In this document: positions 36,101 through 47,783 of the stretch, one piece after another
Layout of the letters: each line of letters opens with the position of its first letter
Position numbering within the stretch: position 1 is the stretch's first letter
Assembly (NCBI RefSeq): GCF_030052815.1
Contig: NC_079496.1
Span: 81,395,652 to 81,459,651 of the forward strand
DNA: 64,000 bases
Direction of reading: 5' to 3'
From: Hevea brasiliensis
Taxonomy: Eukaryota; Streptophyta; Magnoliopsida; Malpighiales; Euphorbiaceae
Position numbers and translations under genes: made by a program
The notes under the pieces: model-generated
Database searches by the model: none
Seen by the model: the letters and a program-made list of their open reading frames with translations, nothing else
Told to the model about the DNA's origin: nothing

Positions 36101-36739
36101 TTCTTTTATAAATTTTTAGTTATGGAAGACCACAAAATTTAATTAAATAAATATTTAATTAATTCTTTTATGACATCATCTTTGACGTTTCTAACTTCTT
36201 TCCTTTTCTCTTTTTTTTCATTTTTTTTTCTATTTATTTTTCTATTAGTTCTTTAATTTAATTCACAATTCTGAAACTTTTTTTTCTCCGATTTTATTTG
36301 TGATTAGGTCAGAGTCGATTCTGGGTCAATTGACCAAATTGCCCCTCAGTTCATCCTGGTTTGCAAATAATCCAATATTTCTTCCGCTCCCTTACCTAAT
36401 TATTTGGTAGGCTTAATGATTCTTTTTCATGGTTTTCTCTTTTCCACTGTGTTCATAAGGGTCCTAAGGACCGCAGCGTCACTTTTTACGGTTCGAAATT
36501 TGAGTTTAAAATGACTTCGCAGTCGTTCCCAAGGAGGTCACTCATCGCTGTGACTCTCGACTCGTTTAACCTCTTATGTTCTGTTTTTCTTATTTATGGT
36601 TAACTAATTAAACATTACTAATTATTTATGTTTTTGGCTTCTCAAGTTGTCTTAAGTGTGGCCTTAATCCCATTAATTGTCCGGACCGACACGATCCAAG
36701 ACGATGAAATATACCAGGCTATACAACGGGGGTGTTACA
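33116..36739 (-). repeat. 3' LTR of element F
   Basis: Bounded by the target duplication and the polypurine tract. It pairs with 41585-45215. Differences cluster at about 33430-33640 and around the CG-rich end (36670-36705, where the expected CACCGGTCACCGG block is scrambled). Poly-T tracts lie at 35785-35795 and 35905-35920. Hairpin region with GCGACAGC and GCTATCGC near 33735-33757. No gene. Confidence 0.93.
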
Positions 36740-36765
36740 ATTCTCCCCCCCTTAAATAAATTTCG
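36740..36765 (-). other. Polypurine tract of element F
   Basis: The minus strand shows an A/G run with seven consecutive G directly beside the 3' LTR, as in B and H. Confidence 0.85.
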
Positions 36766-36779
36766 TCTCGAAATTTTAC

Positions 36780-38110
36780 CTGGTATCAATCTCTGAATAG
36801 CTGTGGGTGTTGTCTTCTCATGTCCTCCTCTCGTTCCCAAGTAGCTTCTTGGCCCGAATGATGGTTCCACAACACTTTACCAACGGTATCTGCTTATTCC
36901 GTAGCTGCTTCACCTCATAAGCCAGAATCTTTATGGGTTCTTCTTCATATGTGAGGTCTGGATTCACTTCAATTTCTTCTACTGGTAGTACATGAGATGG
37001 GTCTGATCGATACCTCCTCAACATAGACACATGGAAGATATTATGTATCTTCTCTAACTCTGGAGGTAGTGCCAAACGATATGCTAAAGGACCCACTCTT
37101 TCCAGAACCTCATATGGTCCGATAAAACGAGGACTTAGTTTCCCCTTTCGGCCGAATCTCATAATCCTCTTCCAAGGAGAAACCTTGAGGAAAACTTTCT
37201 CACCCACTGCATACTGAATATCCCTTCTTTTCAAATCAATATAGGACTTCTGATGGTCTGATGCAGTCTTAAGTCGACCTCTGATCACCCTGATCTTCTT
37301 CTCAGTCTGCTGAACAATTTCGCGTCCAATCATCTTTCTTTCACCCACGTCATCCCAACACAACGGGGTTCTATATTTTCTGCCATACAAAGCTTCATAT
37401 GGAGGCATCCTAATGCTTGATTGGTAGCTGTTGTTATAAGCAAACTCAATTAAAGGCAAGTGTGTATCCCAACTACCCTCAAACTCAATCACACAAGCCC
37501 GTAGCATGTCCTCCAATATCTGAATTACTCTCTCAAACTGGCCATCTGTCTGTGGGTGGAATGCAGTACTGAAGTTCAATCTAGTTCCTAGGGCTCTCTA
37601 AAGACTACCCCAGAATCTAGAAGTGAACCTAGGATCTCTGTCTGACACAATAGATACTGGCACTCCATGTAGTCTCACAATCTCATCAATGTATAACTTG
37701 GCCAATCTTTCTAAACTGTAGTCCATTCGAACTGGCAGAAAATGAGCAGATTTAGTCAACCTGTCAACAATGACCCAAACTGCGTCATGACTTTTCTGTG
37801 TCCTCGGAAGTCCCATCACAAAATCCATCGTTATTCTCTCCCATTTCCATTCTGGTACTGGTAGTGGATGTAACAACCCAGCGGGTACTTGATGCTCTGC
37901 CTTTACTTGCTGACAAGTTAGGCATTTAGATACAAACTCTGCCACATCCCTTTTTAAACCCATCCACCAGTAATACTCCTTTAGCCCTCTATACATTTTT
38001 GTACCACCAGGGTGCATGGCAAAAGGAGACTCATGTGCTTCCTTCAAAATGATGCACGTCTAATCAACATCATTAGGAACACACATTCAGCCCTGCTGTA
38101 GCAATACACC
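36780..38110 (-). pseudogene. int: Integrase with chromodomain-like C-terminus of element F (frameshifted)
   Basis: The frame 38047-37598 has the HHCC motif ([29 protein letters not shown]) and most of the DDE core ([31 protein letters not shown]). A stop or frame break at about 37598 separates it from 37579-36818, which carries the last catalytic Glu region (HPQTDGQFERVIQ), the C-terminal domain (GPYEVLERVGPLAYRLALP) and the beginning of the chromodomain-like tail (EPIKILAYEVKQLRNKQ). The tail then frameshifts within LVKCCGTIIR, where the family has LVKVL and W-rich residues. The upstream link to RNase H is also broken near 38110. Confidence 0.9.
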
Positions 38111-38114
38111 ATCA

Positions 38115-40052
38115 TCACTGAGAGAGAATTATGGTTTCTTGCCGTTTCGGACTTCTTCCATCAACTTCGATACTTCGATCATTACGAGCGACCATTCTAA
38201 TCTGATCAATCAACACTGGCTGTACATGCCATGCAACTGCTGTCTGCCCCTCATCATTAATCTCTAAGCTGGCATGCAATGATCTTAACTCATGTACCAA
38301 AGACAAAGGAGTAACCCGTAGACTTGCCATAGTCCTGCGACTTAAGGCATCAGCCACAACATTAGCTTTCCCTGGCTGATAGTCTATCAGACAATCATAG
38401 TCTTTTATCAACTCTAACCATCTCCTCTGTCTCAAATTCAGCTCTTTCTGGGTGCCCAAATACTTCAAACTCTTATGATCTGTGTAGATATAACATTTCT
38501 CCCCATACAAATAATGTCTCCAGATCTTAAGAGCAAACACTATAGCTGCAAGCTCCAAATCATGTGTTGGATAATTCCTCTCATGCGGTTTTAGCTGGCG
38601 TGATGCATAGGCAATGACATTTCGATCTTGCATCAATACACAGCCTAACCCATTGTGAGAAGCATCACTATATACTGTATATTCTTTACCCGGAGTAGGT
38701 AAAGTCAGGACTGGAGCTTCAGTCAAACATCTTTTCAACTCATCAAAACTTTGCTGGCATTTATCCGTCCATTGAAATTTCACATCTTTTCTAAGTAGCT
38801 TGGTCAATGGAGATGCCAACATGGAGAATCCCTTCACAAATCGACGGTAGTATCCAGCTAAACCCAGAAAACTACGAATTTCTGTGACATTTCTGGGTGG
38901 CCTCCAATTAAGGACAGCTTCAATCTTACTTAGATCTACCTTGATGCCCTCTTCTGATACTACATGCCCCAAAAAAGATATCTCCTTCAGCCAAAATTCA
39001 CACTTCGACAATTTGGCATATAACTGTTTCTCCCTCAAAGTTTGCAGTACAATCCGCAGATGCCTATCATGCTCTTCTGCATTCCTCGAATAGACCAATA
39101 CATCATCTATGAATACCACAACAAACTGGTCGAGGTATAGTCTGAAGATAGTGTTCATCAGATCCATAAAAGCAGCCGGAGCATTAGTTAACCCAAATGG
39201 CATAACTAGGAACTCATAATGGCCATAGCGGGTTCTGAAGGCAGTTTTAGGAATACTTTGCTCTTGTACCTTCAGCTGATAATAACCTGATCTCAGGTCA
39301 ATTTTGGAGAACACAGCTGCACCCCTCAACTGATCAAACAAGTCATCAATGCGGGGTAATGGATATCTATTCTTTATTGTCACCTTATTCAACTGCCGAT
39401 AATCAATACACAAGCGGAGAGTGCCATCTTTCTTCTTTACAAACAACACTGGCGCTCCCCAAGGTGACACACTAGGGCGGATAAAGCCCTTGTCAAGCAA
39501 TTCTTGCAACTGCACTTTCAACTCTTTCAATTCTGCAGGTGCCATTCTATATGGCGTTATGGAGATTGGATCCACACCAGGCATAACATCAATTTCAAAC
39601 TGCACCTCTCTTTCTGGAGGTAATCCTGGCAATTCATCAGGAAACACATCCGGAAAGTCACATACCGTAGGGATGTCCCTTAGTGCTGGACTCCCCACCT
39701 GGGTGTCTATCACATGTGCCAAGTATGCTTCACACCCCTTTCTGATCATCCTTCTGGCTAGTGCAGCCGAAATGATGTTTGATGGCAGTAAATGCCTCTC
39801 CCCTTGTATTACCACATCACCGTACAAAGGGAGACCAAAAGTGACTGTCTTCAATCTACAGTCAATCATGGCATGATGCCTGGCTAACCAATCCATGCCC
39901 AAGATGATATCATACTCTCTGAAAGGCATTTCAATTAAGTCTGATGGGAAAACATGTCCTTGGATTACCAAAGGACAGTCTCTATAAATTCTGTTGACCC
40001 GGACCTCTTGTCCTAACGGACTAGTTACTAGCACTTCAAAACCCATTTGCAC
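38115..40052 (-). pseudogene. pol: Protease end, reverse transcriptase and RNase H of element F (645 codons open)
   Basis: The best open frame of the window. Order: retropepsin second half ([17 protein letters not shown]), linker, RT with [46 protein letters not shown] and the catalytic FIDDVLVYS (near 39100-39120), the connection [17 protein letters not shown], RNase H ([43 protein letters not shown]) and the linker [14 protein letters not shown]. The open frame lacks the first part of protease (DPG loop), which lies upstream in other frames at 40052-40250. After RSIEV, near 38170, it runs out of frame. The domains themselves look undamaged. Confidence 0.93.
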
Positions 40053-41396
40053 ACATGGAGCAATGCAAGTGAACCGACTATGCTAGCACTAACATATGAA
40101 TGGGTTGAACCGGATCAAACAATACAAATACATCTTGATCGGAGATAGAGAATATACCAGCTACCACATCGAAGTCTCGGCCTCTTCTCATTTGTCTCAT
40201 TGTATAGATTCTGGTGAAGCACTTCCTTGTCTGATCGACCAATCGTGCCTTGGCTGCACAAGCGGTGCCTCTACCTCTGCCTCTTCCTCTCTAACCGATG
40301 TGAACCTGCGAGCGGGACTGCAGAATAGATCCTCGGCGTGTAGTAGGAGCTGGACTATATCTCGGAGCACTAGTGCAGTCTTTAGCTATATGGCCCTTAC
40401 CTCATGATTAAAGCGAGCTCCAGTGGCCCAATAGCACTCCCCATGAATCTTGCCACAAGTCTCACGGGCGAGGCGTGAACCCCTCGCTCATTGCGACCGG
40501 ACCTAGGGGTCTCTGTCTGCAGAATCGGCCCTGCCAAATCTTCCACCTCGACCCTGCTAGGTCCACTAAACTTCTTTTTCTTTCCAGGTAGCACCGAACT
40601 CTGTTCAACCGATTTTTCCCCTGGTCTTTTCTCGATTTCTCGGCTTTTTCCTTCATCTGGGTTGTTTCGCTTCAACTCTCTCGGTTCAAGTGCTTGAGAC
40701 ATAAGCTCACGAGAAGTTCTTTGTGTCGAAATCCTACAACTTGCATCCGTATCCGGGCTTCAAACCCGTTTCAAATCTCTTGCACCTTGCCTTCTTTGGT
40801 AGTAAGGAGACTCTCCGCATAGTGACTCAAAGTGGAGAACTCCCTCTCATACTCTGCCACTGATCGATTTCCTTGTTTCAAACTCAAAAATTCTTGCAAT
40901 TTCTGGTCAACATATGCGTCTGGGATGTATTTCTGTCTGAACTCTCTGATGAAGTCATCCCAGGTTAGCACTGGTGGTTCAGCCAAGCTGTGGGGGATGG
41001 TCTTCCACCAGTCATACGCATCCCCTTGCGATGAGCGACACGAGTATTCAAACTTCAATTCATCTTGGCGGTCGACTTCTTAAATACTCTGTCCATTCTT
41101 TCAAGCCATTGCTCTGCCTCAAGTGGGTCTACTGTACCCTTAAATTCTGCAACCCCATACTTCAGTAATTTATCATATTGTCTGGCTGGAGGCAGTGGTT
41201 GTGTCACAGGTGGTTGGGGTGGAGCTTGAGCAGGCATACCCCCAGCCATTTGTTGAAACATCGCAGCCATCTGTCATGCGGCTGGAATCTGCGGCATTTG
41301 TGGGGTCTTTGACCCACTAACATTCGGTAAAGCTGGGGCTTCTCCTTATGCCTCAGCTTCAACAGACTGCTCGACTGAGCGATCCCCTTCTTCCAT
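40053..41396 (-). pseudogene. gag: gag and protease start of element F (heavily broken)
   Basis: Start ATG at 41396 (MEEGDRSVEQSVEAEA), followed at once by TAA and then TGA, where single C-to-T changes from CAA and CGA would explain the stops. The capsid part is open in pieces: 41270-41055 (MAAMFQQMAGGMPAQ, YGVAEFKGTVDPLEAEQWLERMDRVF) and 41058-40771 (GDAYDWWKTIPHSL, TWDDFIREFRQKYIPDAY, SVAEYEREFSTLSHYAESL). The knuckle region near 40470-40380 starts ETCGKIHGEC, then is scrambled. Between 40060 and 40500 small indels are far denser than in the neighbouring pol. Confidence 0.8.
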
Positions 41397-41564
41397 TTCA
41401 GTCTGAAATTAGGGTATCTCCTGAACAAATAACACAAGGAGATTTCCCTCCGTTAGTTCATATTCATGATGTAATGCACTGTATGTAACAATTATGGACA
41501 TTGAGCAGTTGTACTTAACAAAGAAATACACAAATTCACAATTTAAAACGTACTTCAAAAACTT

Positions 41565-41576
41565 GCTCTGATACCA
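41565..41576 (-). other. Primer binding site of element F (tRNA-iMet)
   Basis: The minus strand reads TGGTATCAGAGC, identical to B, 8 nt from the LTR start at 41585. Confidence 0.93.
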
Positions 41577-41584
41577 CTAAAACA

Positions 41585-44500
41585 TGTCACACCTTACCCC
41601 TCTGTAAGGCATAACATGATCCCGTAGAATACCTAATGAACTACCGAACTTCACCTACCGATAACTCATTAAGTACCCTACAAGGGATTTTAAAATAATT
41701 TTCTTATCTTTGATAAGTGGTGAGCATTTCTAATAAGTATTTAAAACATTTAGTTGAAATTAAAACTAATTAATATTTTTGGCCATTTTAGTTTTCTGCA
41801 AATCTTATAAAAATTTTGACAGAGTTTCCTCTGTATTTTGAGAAAACCGTTCTTGAATACTGTAAAAGCACTTCTAAAAGTTTTCTCAACCACTACTTGG
41901 TTTCACAATCAAACTCAATCAATTTCTCAAAATCATCAATCAATATCATTCATATTTCATTAAAAATAAAATAATTTATACACAACCTTACAAATTTATA
42001 TCAAAAGAAACACAAACTAAACTTTATTACAAACTTCATACAAATTTGTGTACAAGCTGCTCAAGACCCATTTTTACATGTCCATACATTTATGTGCAAT
42101 ATATACATCAAAAGAAGTATATTTATACCCGAAACTTTAAATTTGGTAGCTTCACACACCTCAATGACTCGATCTGCTGCTCCTCTAGTTTCAGATCTGC
42201 GACAAAGAATAAAGCTATCACGAGTACTAGGACTCAGTGGTGCACAATATACTAAAATAATCTTTATGCAAAACTTAAAGCACATTCATTCAAAAATTTG
42301 GCTAAACATGAAAATTTAATACCATCATGCATTGTAAGATTTTACATGTAAACCAAGTTCATTTCAAAGTATCAAAACACATTTCATAAAACCCACAGTT
42401 AGATCACGCCATTCGAAACAAATAGAATCTCAATAGCCAGAGGCTAAAGAGAAATCACATGAATCTCAATAGCCAGAGGCTAAAGAGAAATCATATCACA
42501 GGCTAGCTAGCTCAAATATATGGATATCCATTCACATCCTCTTCTACTGGCACACCTCAACACTTCTCCAGAGAAGGAATCAAAATTCAAAACTAATTAC
42601 CCCCACTAGTCGTGCTAGTGAGGTGTTCAAATATGTGGTCATGACACTGTGGTTTCAAAACTTATCTTAACAATTTGCTAAACATTTTCATTTCAAATAT
42701 ACACAATAACTTTCACAATTTAAATCAAACATCATAAAAATGCTATAATCCAATATTTCACATTATTCAAAACATTATGCAAAAGATGATTATAAAAGTA
42801 TATGTTGTGCACAAACCTCAAACGAGTCGCCTGTTGGCCTTGACTCGACTCCTTGGGTTCTGTCCCGGTATTCTTTTCCACTGAAACACGAAATTTTCCA
42901 ATGTTTCAGTACTAAAACTTAAAATAAATCCAAAATAAACTTAGCTCCACATTTACCTAGCTCTAACGTGTTAAATTCGACGTTCTCGAAATTTTGTGTT
43001 TCGGGTTACTATTCACTGCACTATTCAAGTCAAATTATTGACTTTCTAAGGCTTAATGGGTATGGGAACTCCAACTTCACCCACATACCACATTTTGGTC
43101 ACCAAACTTGTTGGTTTTGGTCATTTGTTTAAAGCTTAGGTCATTTTGGCAAAATTGCCAATTTTCGGTTTGGTTCTCGAAGTTGCACTGTTCCATTGGT
43201 CGATCTACTGTTGGAATTTGACAAAACTTCCTTCATAGAAAATGTTCCTTATTGTCTTAAATGTATTCTCATTTTTGGATCACCTCAATCGGAGTTTTGT
43301 AACTCAAGTTATGGCCAAAATAAGTTTACTGTTCACGATATCTTATTCATCTTGAGATTTTGGTGCTGGCAGATTTTTTGTCCAACTTTGGTTAATAATT
43401 TGATCAAGTTAAGTTCATAATTTGGTCTCACTTTCTTCATATGAAATGTTGTACTATGTCTTAGGTTTCCATCGGTTCAAGAATCGCCTAAATCCGAGTT
43501 TTCCAGAGAGAGTTATAGCCATCCAAACATTGCTGCTCAATGAAAATTCTGCAGAATCTCAGTACAGTAAATTTAAGTTTGCTCAATGATTTGAATGAGT
43601 TAATGGCTAAATTTGGGTTGGTGTTCTTCATGAAAGTTTTAGGTCTATATCATATCTAATTTCTGGTAAAATTTCAGGTCAATTTGACCTACCTAGCTCG
43701 AGTTATGACTAAATGAACAGTTACTATTCATTTGGTCAGTTTAGTGCAGTGGCAGCCTGCTATCAACTCACTTTGGTCAATTGTTTCACCAAGTTTTGGT
43801 CAGTTTTTGGCTATGGTTCCTTAATGAAAATTGTGCTCTTTTATGTCTATTTTCATCTCCAATTGGTGGCATATCAATTGGACTTGTAAAATTTGAGTTT
43901 TGGTCCTTCAAAGTGGGTTTGGTCATGCTGCCAGCAGCATGACCATTGACCTACGAATTTGGTTTTTATTCCAACAATTCCCACACAACTTATTTGGTCA
44001 TAATTGACCATTATTTCATTTCACAATAGGTTAAACATGCCATTTATGCATTTCTCCAAATTTTGGTTCATAACCCTAGCATTGAAACTCTAACTCACTC
44101 ATTCAATCACAATTGGTGCATTTCCATCTTAACACCATACTAATGTAAGTTTATTAACATCTTTAATTCCCTTTAAACACATCAAACCATACCAATCATA
44201 CTCCCATCAACCAGGCCAAAATTTCAGTTTGTCCTTCACAAATTTTTTTTTTTATTTCATTTCTTTAGTTTCTAGTTAATTAGACTAATAACACAACTAA
44301 TTCAACAAAAAAATCAAATTTAATCTACTAACCTTAGTGCAGAATTTCTTTCCTTCAAACTTCTTCCTTTCTTTTTTTTTTTTTTTTGTTGTCAAGTCCT
44401 CTATCAAGGCTTGAAATCAAGGTTTAATATTGGAGGTTTAACTTTCTATGGTGGAATTAGGGATTTGATCAAGCTCAAAATGAGCTTTAATGGAGGTTTT

Positions 44501-45215
44501 GGGTGAGGGAGAGGGAGAATGAAAGTGAGCTACGGGAAGAAGAGCTTTCAAATTTTTTCTCTTTTATTTTCTTTTATAAATTTTTAGTTATGGAAGACCA
44601 CAAAATTTAATTAAATAAATATTTAATTAATTCTTTTATGACATCATCTTTGACTTTTCTAACTTCTTTCCTTTTCTCTTTTTTTCATTTTTTTTTCTAT
44701 TTATTTTTCTATTAGTTCTTTAATTTAATTCACGATTCCGAAACTTTCTTTTCTCCGATTTTATTTGACAGTTAGGTCAGGAGTCAGTTCTCGGGGTCAA
44801 TTGACCAAATTGCCCCTCGCCGGTTCATCCCGGTTTGCAAATAATCCAATATTTCTTCCGGCTTCCTGACCTAATTATTTGGTAGCTTATGATTCTTTTT
44901 CATGGTTTTCTCTTTTCCACTGTGTTCATAAGGGTCCTAAGGACCGCAGCGTCACTTTTTACGATTCGAAATTTGAGTTTAAAACGACTTCGCAGTCGTT
45001 CCCAAGGAGGTCACTCATCGCTGTGACTCTCGGCTCGTTTAACCTCTTATGTTCTGTTTTTCTTATTTATGGTTAACTAATTAAACATTACTAATTATTT
45101 ATGTTTATGGCTTCTCAAGTTGTCTTAAGTGTGGCCTTAATCCCATTAATTGTCCGGACCGACACCGGTCACCGGAACAGTGAAATATACCAGGCTATAC
45201 AACGGGGGTGTTACA
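41585..45215 (-). repeat. 5' LTR of element F
   Basis: Inner end TGTCACACC, outer end GGGGTGTTACA followed by CTGCG. Nearly identical to the 3' LTR except for local patches, for example 41900-42110 and 42190-42225. Here the CG-rich end is well formed (CACCGGTCACCGGAACAG near 45163-45180). No gene. Confidence 0.93.
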
Positions 45216-45220
45216 CTGCG

Positions 45221-46587
45221 AAAGGCTTTATGCCCGTATTCATGGCTTTATGCCCGTATTCATGGCTTTATGCCCACATTCATGGCTTTATGCCTGTATT
45301 CATGGCTTTTTATGCCCGATTATGTGTTATCATGGCTTTTTAGCCATACTGACTGCATACGTGGTTGACGTTCTGCGTCCCATGGTATGACGGCCCGAGG
45401 CACCGCGGTGTCCAGTGCCAACGACCCGTTATCGGTTGCTTGACTGTCATAGGTTACTTGGGCAGTGAAATTTATTGAAATAAGTTAAGAATATTAGTAA
45501 TAAAAAAAATATTAGAAATTAAATAAATGAGTAAGATGACCTAAAATAAATTAGAATAGTTATTTATTAGAAAGAATCGAAATGAACTGAACAGATATTA
45601 AAATTTACTTATTATGAGATAATCTGAGACAACCTAACAAGTATTGGGAAAATGCTAAAAGATTAGCAAAGAAAATTATAAAATAAATAAATATTGCAAA
45701 TGAGACTTATATAATAATATAAGCATAAATTTATTATTTTCAGATCATTTTTTTTCTTGTACATTATTACTGTACATTGGCGAAATAAACGCTTCCAACG
45801 AAGACTAAATTATGATAAAACATATTAAATTTTAGAAACCGCATGTGAAGTATAAATAGATCTTAATTATTTGAATGATGTTTTATTTCTATCTTTATTT
45901 GTATATTATTTCCTTGTTATATTATTGCACCACTAAGCAGCAATGCTTAGCGCGATGGAATTGTTTCCTCGCGCAGGTACTGAAGCTAGAACCCACTGGA
46001 CGTTTGACTGGAAATTTTGAGAGTTCAGATCTGCAAAGTGTCAAAGGTTGTCAACTCCTCAGCAATGCATGTAGATAGGGCTCACATTAAGCATATCATG
46101 TATTTTGTGTATGTTAATTATTTCTTATATTGTAATATAAATTAGCAAATTGTAATTAATTTGTATATCATGTAAATTATGAAATTATGTAAATTAAAGA
46201 AATTTGAAAATTTTACTTATGTGATTTGAGCATGAATGAGATTGTATGGATTCGAAGACAGATTTGAAATATATAGATAATGCATGGAAATGAATATGAA
46301 ATTGAGATATATGAATGAGATGTGAATTATGAGATGGTTATGAAAATAATTGATGAGATTTTATTTGTAAAATATTATTGAAATTTTCAAACAGGTAAAT
46401 AGTAAAATACGTCAACTAGTAATAAAATAGGGAAAACTCCGCTGGTTTCTCCGTCGAAAAATTATTAATATTAAAATATAATGAGATCAAATTATGAAAG
46501 GAATAAAGTAAGATAAGATAGGGTGCTCGGGCACCGAATGTAGCACACTTTGCTCGGCTACACTGTAGTCGGGTGAGGGGTGTTACA
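45221..46587 (+). repeat. 5' LTR of element E, second part
   Basis: Resumes the E LTR after F. It begins with a 20-bp minisatellite (45226-45305), then the AT-rich stretch, the double hairpin at 45933-45974, and ends GGGGTGTTACA at 46587. It matches 50641-52014 closely. A small GC-rich block after 50835 differs from 45389 onward. Confidence 0.92.
45226..45305 (+). repeat. 20-bp minisatellite, four units, in 5' LTR of E
   Basis: Four tandem copies of CTTTATGCCCGTATTCATGG with one or two changes, followed by a degenerate unit. The same array has five units in the 3' LTR of E and about three in solo LTR I. Confidence 0.9.
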
Positions 46588-46592
46588 TTTAG

Positions 46593-46604
46593 TGGTATCA
46601 GAGC
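46593..46604 (+). other. Primer binding site of element E (tRNA-iMet)
   Basis: TGGTATCAGAGC, five bases after the LTR end at 46587. A perfect complement to the initiator tRNA-Met 3' end. Confidence 0.93.
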
Positions 46605-46728
46605 GCGGTTTAGGCGTTCCTAGGCATAGACAGATAGAATAAGATTGTGTGCATGACATGCATTGCATTCATATGAGTCAAGGTGACACTAATGCAGATC
46701 TATTTTCTTGGTTATTTTAGGTTAAGGT

Positions 46729-47607
46729 ATGGACTCAGAATCGCAGAGGGCAGTAGAAGAAGAAGTAGTAGGCCGTATCCCGACTGGGAGTGATATTGGA
46801 AATCAGAGAGATCCTGCTCCACCAGTGCAAGAGGTGCCTGTATAACCCCAACAGGCCTTGTTTGAGCAGATGACTGAATTCTTCGGACAGATGACTAGGG
46901 TTATTCCACCACCGCTTCAGCGGAAATCACCTCTAGGAAAAATTAGGAAATATGGAGCTATAGATTTCAATGGTAGAAAGGAAGATGATTCTTCAGCGGC
47001 TGAGTATTGGTTAGAAAGGACTGAAAGAGTCTTGCAGCAGTTCCATTGCACACCGGAACAGAGTTTGGAGTGTGCAGTTTCGTTGTTACAAGAAGCTGCA
47101 TATCGATGGTGGGATGTCGTAACCAAGGTAGTGCCACCAGCCGACGTAACTTGGGAATTCTTTCTGATAGAGTTCAGAAAGAAATATATTAGCTGTGTTC
47201 ATGAAGAGAAACAGAAGAGGAGTGGTAATCAGCAAAAGAGGAAATTTAGACAGTCTAGTAATAAGAGGCCGAGAGAACAATTTAGTCAGACATCTGATCA
47301 AAGTAGGAGATCTAGACCCAGGCCTATACACAGAAGAGATCAACCAGAAACACTAGTAGTAAGTGCGCCAAGACTAGCAAGAAAATGTGGCCATTGTAAC
47401 TAGTGGCATAAAGGTGAATGTGGGAGATTGACTGGAGCCTGTTATAGATGTGGGGCCATAGACCATCGTCTGAAAGATTGTCCTAAGAGGAATTTACCAC
47501 GGACCCAAACAGAGGTTGTGGAAGGACCAAGTACAACAGTAACACCACTTCCAAATGTTACCCAAGCCGGAGAGGAGCAAGAAGCCCCAAATGTGAATTT
47601 GAGGTAA
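46729..47607 (+). pseudogene. gag: gag of element E, internally shortened
   Basis: ATG at 46729 (MDSESQRAVEEEVVG), a TAA just before the frame that carries the capsid domain (46858-47403: EQMTEFFGQMTRV, SAAEYWLERTERVLQQF, SLLQEAAYRWWDVV, WEFFLIEFRKKYIS). After HEEKQK the sequence jumps to the basic linker (KRSGNQQKRKFRQ), so the second half of capsid, present in C as VAEYEKEFVRL, is deleted. The zinc region has CGHCN, a TAG stop, WHKGEC, then an intact knuckle CYRCGAIDHRLKDC. It ends TAA at 47605-47607. No pol follows. Confidence 0.85.
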
Positions 47608-47783
47608 AGTATCTTTCCCTTATGATATGCCTAAGTGTATAATGATAGATTCGAAAAGACTAAATAGTACCATATATATAAAAGAAGTAGACAGAGGGAA
47701 CAATAGAAAGGTAAAAGAATTATCTCAGAACCTAAAATACCCAGTAAATTTCGAGGACGAAATTTAAATTAGAGGGGAAGAAT
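47608..47783 (+). other. Junction and polypurine tract of element E
   Basis: About 160 bp of noncoding DNA bridges gag and the tract AGAGGGGAAGAA (47768-47783) before the LTR. The last bases before the tract (TTTCGAGGACGAAATTT) are the usual end of pol-bearing relatives, so the missing pol (about 4 kb in C) was removed cleanly between gag and this point. Confidence 0.75.

Larger units (their letters stand above)
33116..45215 (-). mobile_element. Element F: young-looking Tekay-type chromovirus, minus strand, 12.1 kb
   Basis: LTRs 33116-36739 (3624 bp) and 41585-45215 (3631 bp), both with TG/CA ends; polypurine tract at 36740; primer site 41565-41576; perfect target duplication CTGCG at 33111-33115 and 45216-45220. 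Apart from a few noisy patches the LTRs are almost identical, and the PR-RT-RH frame is open for 645 codons, so this is the most recent full-length insertion in the window. It still has frameshifts between RNase H and integrase and a badly broken gag. Confidence 0.95.

Noticed and set aside
45226..45305. CRISPR-like direct repeats
   Set aside because: The units are contiguous with no spacers, in a plant LTR; a minisatellite.
45101..45390. Open frames with a repeated Met-Ala-Leu-type peptide
   Set aside because: Translation of the 20-bp minisatellite in the LTR; it appears in three frames at once and changes with unit number.
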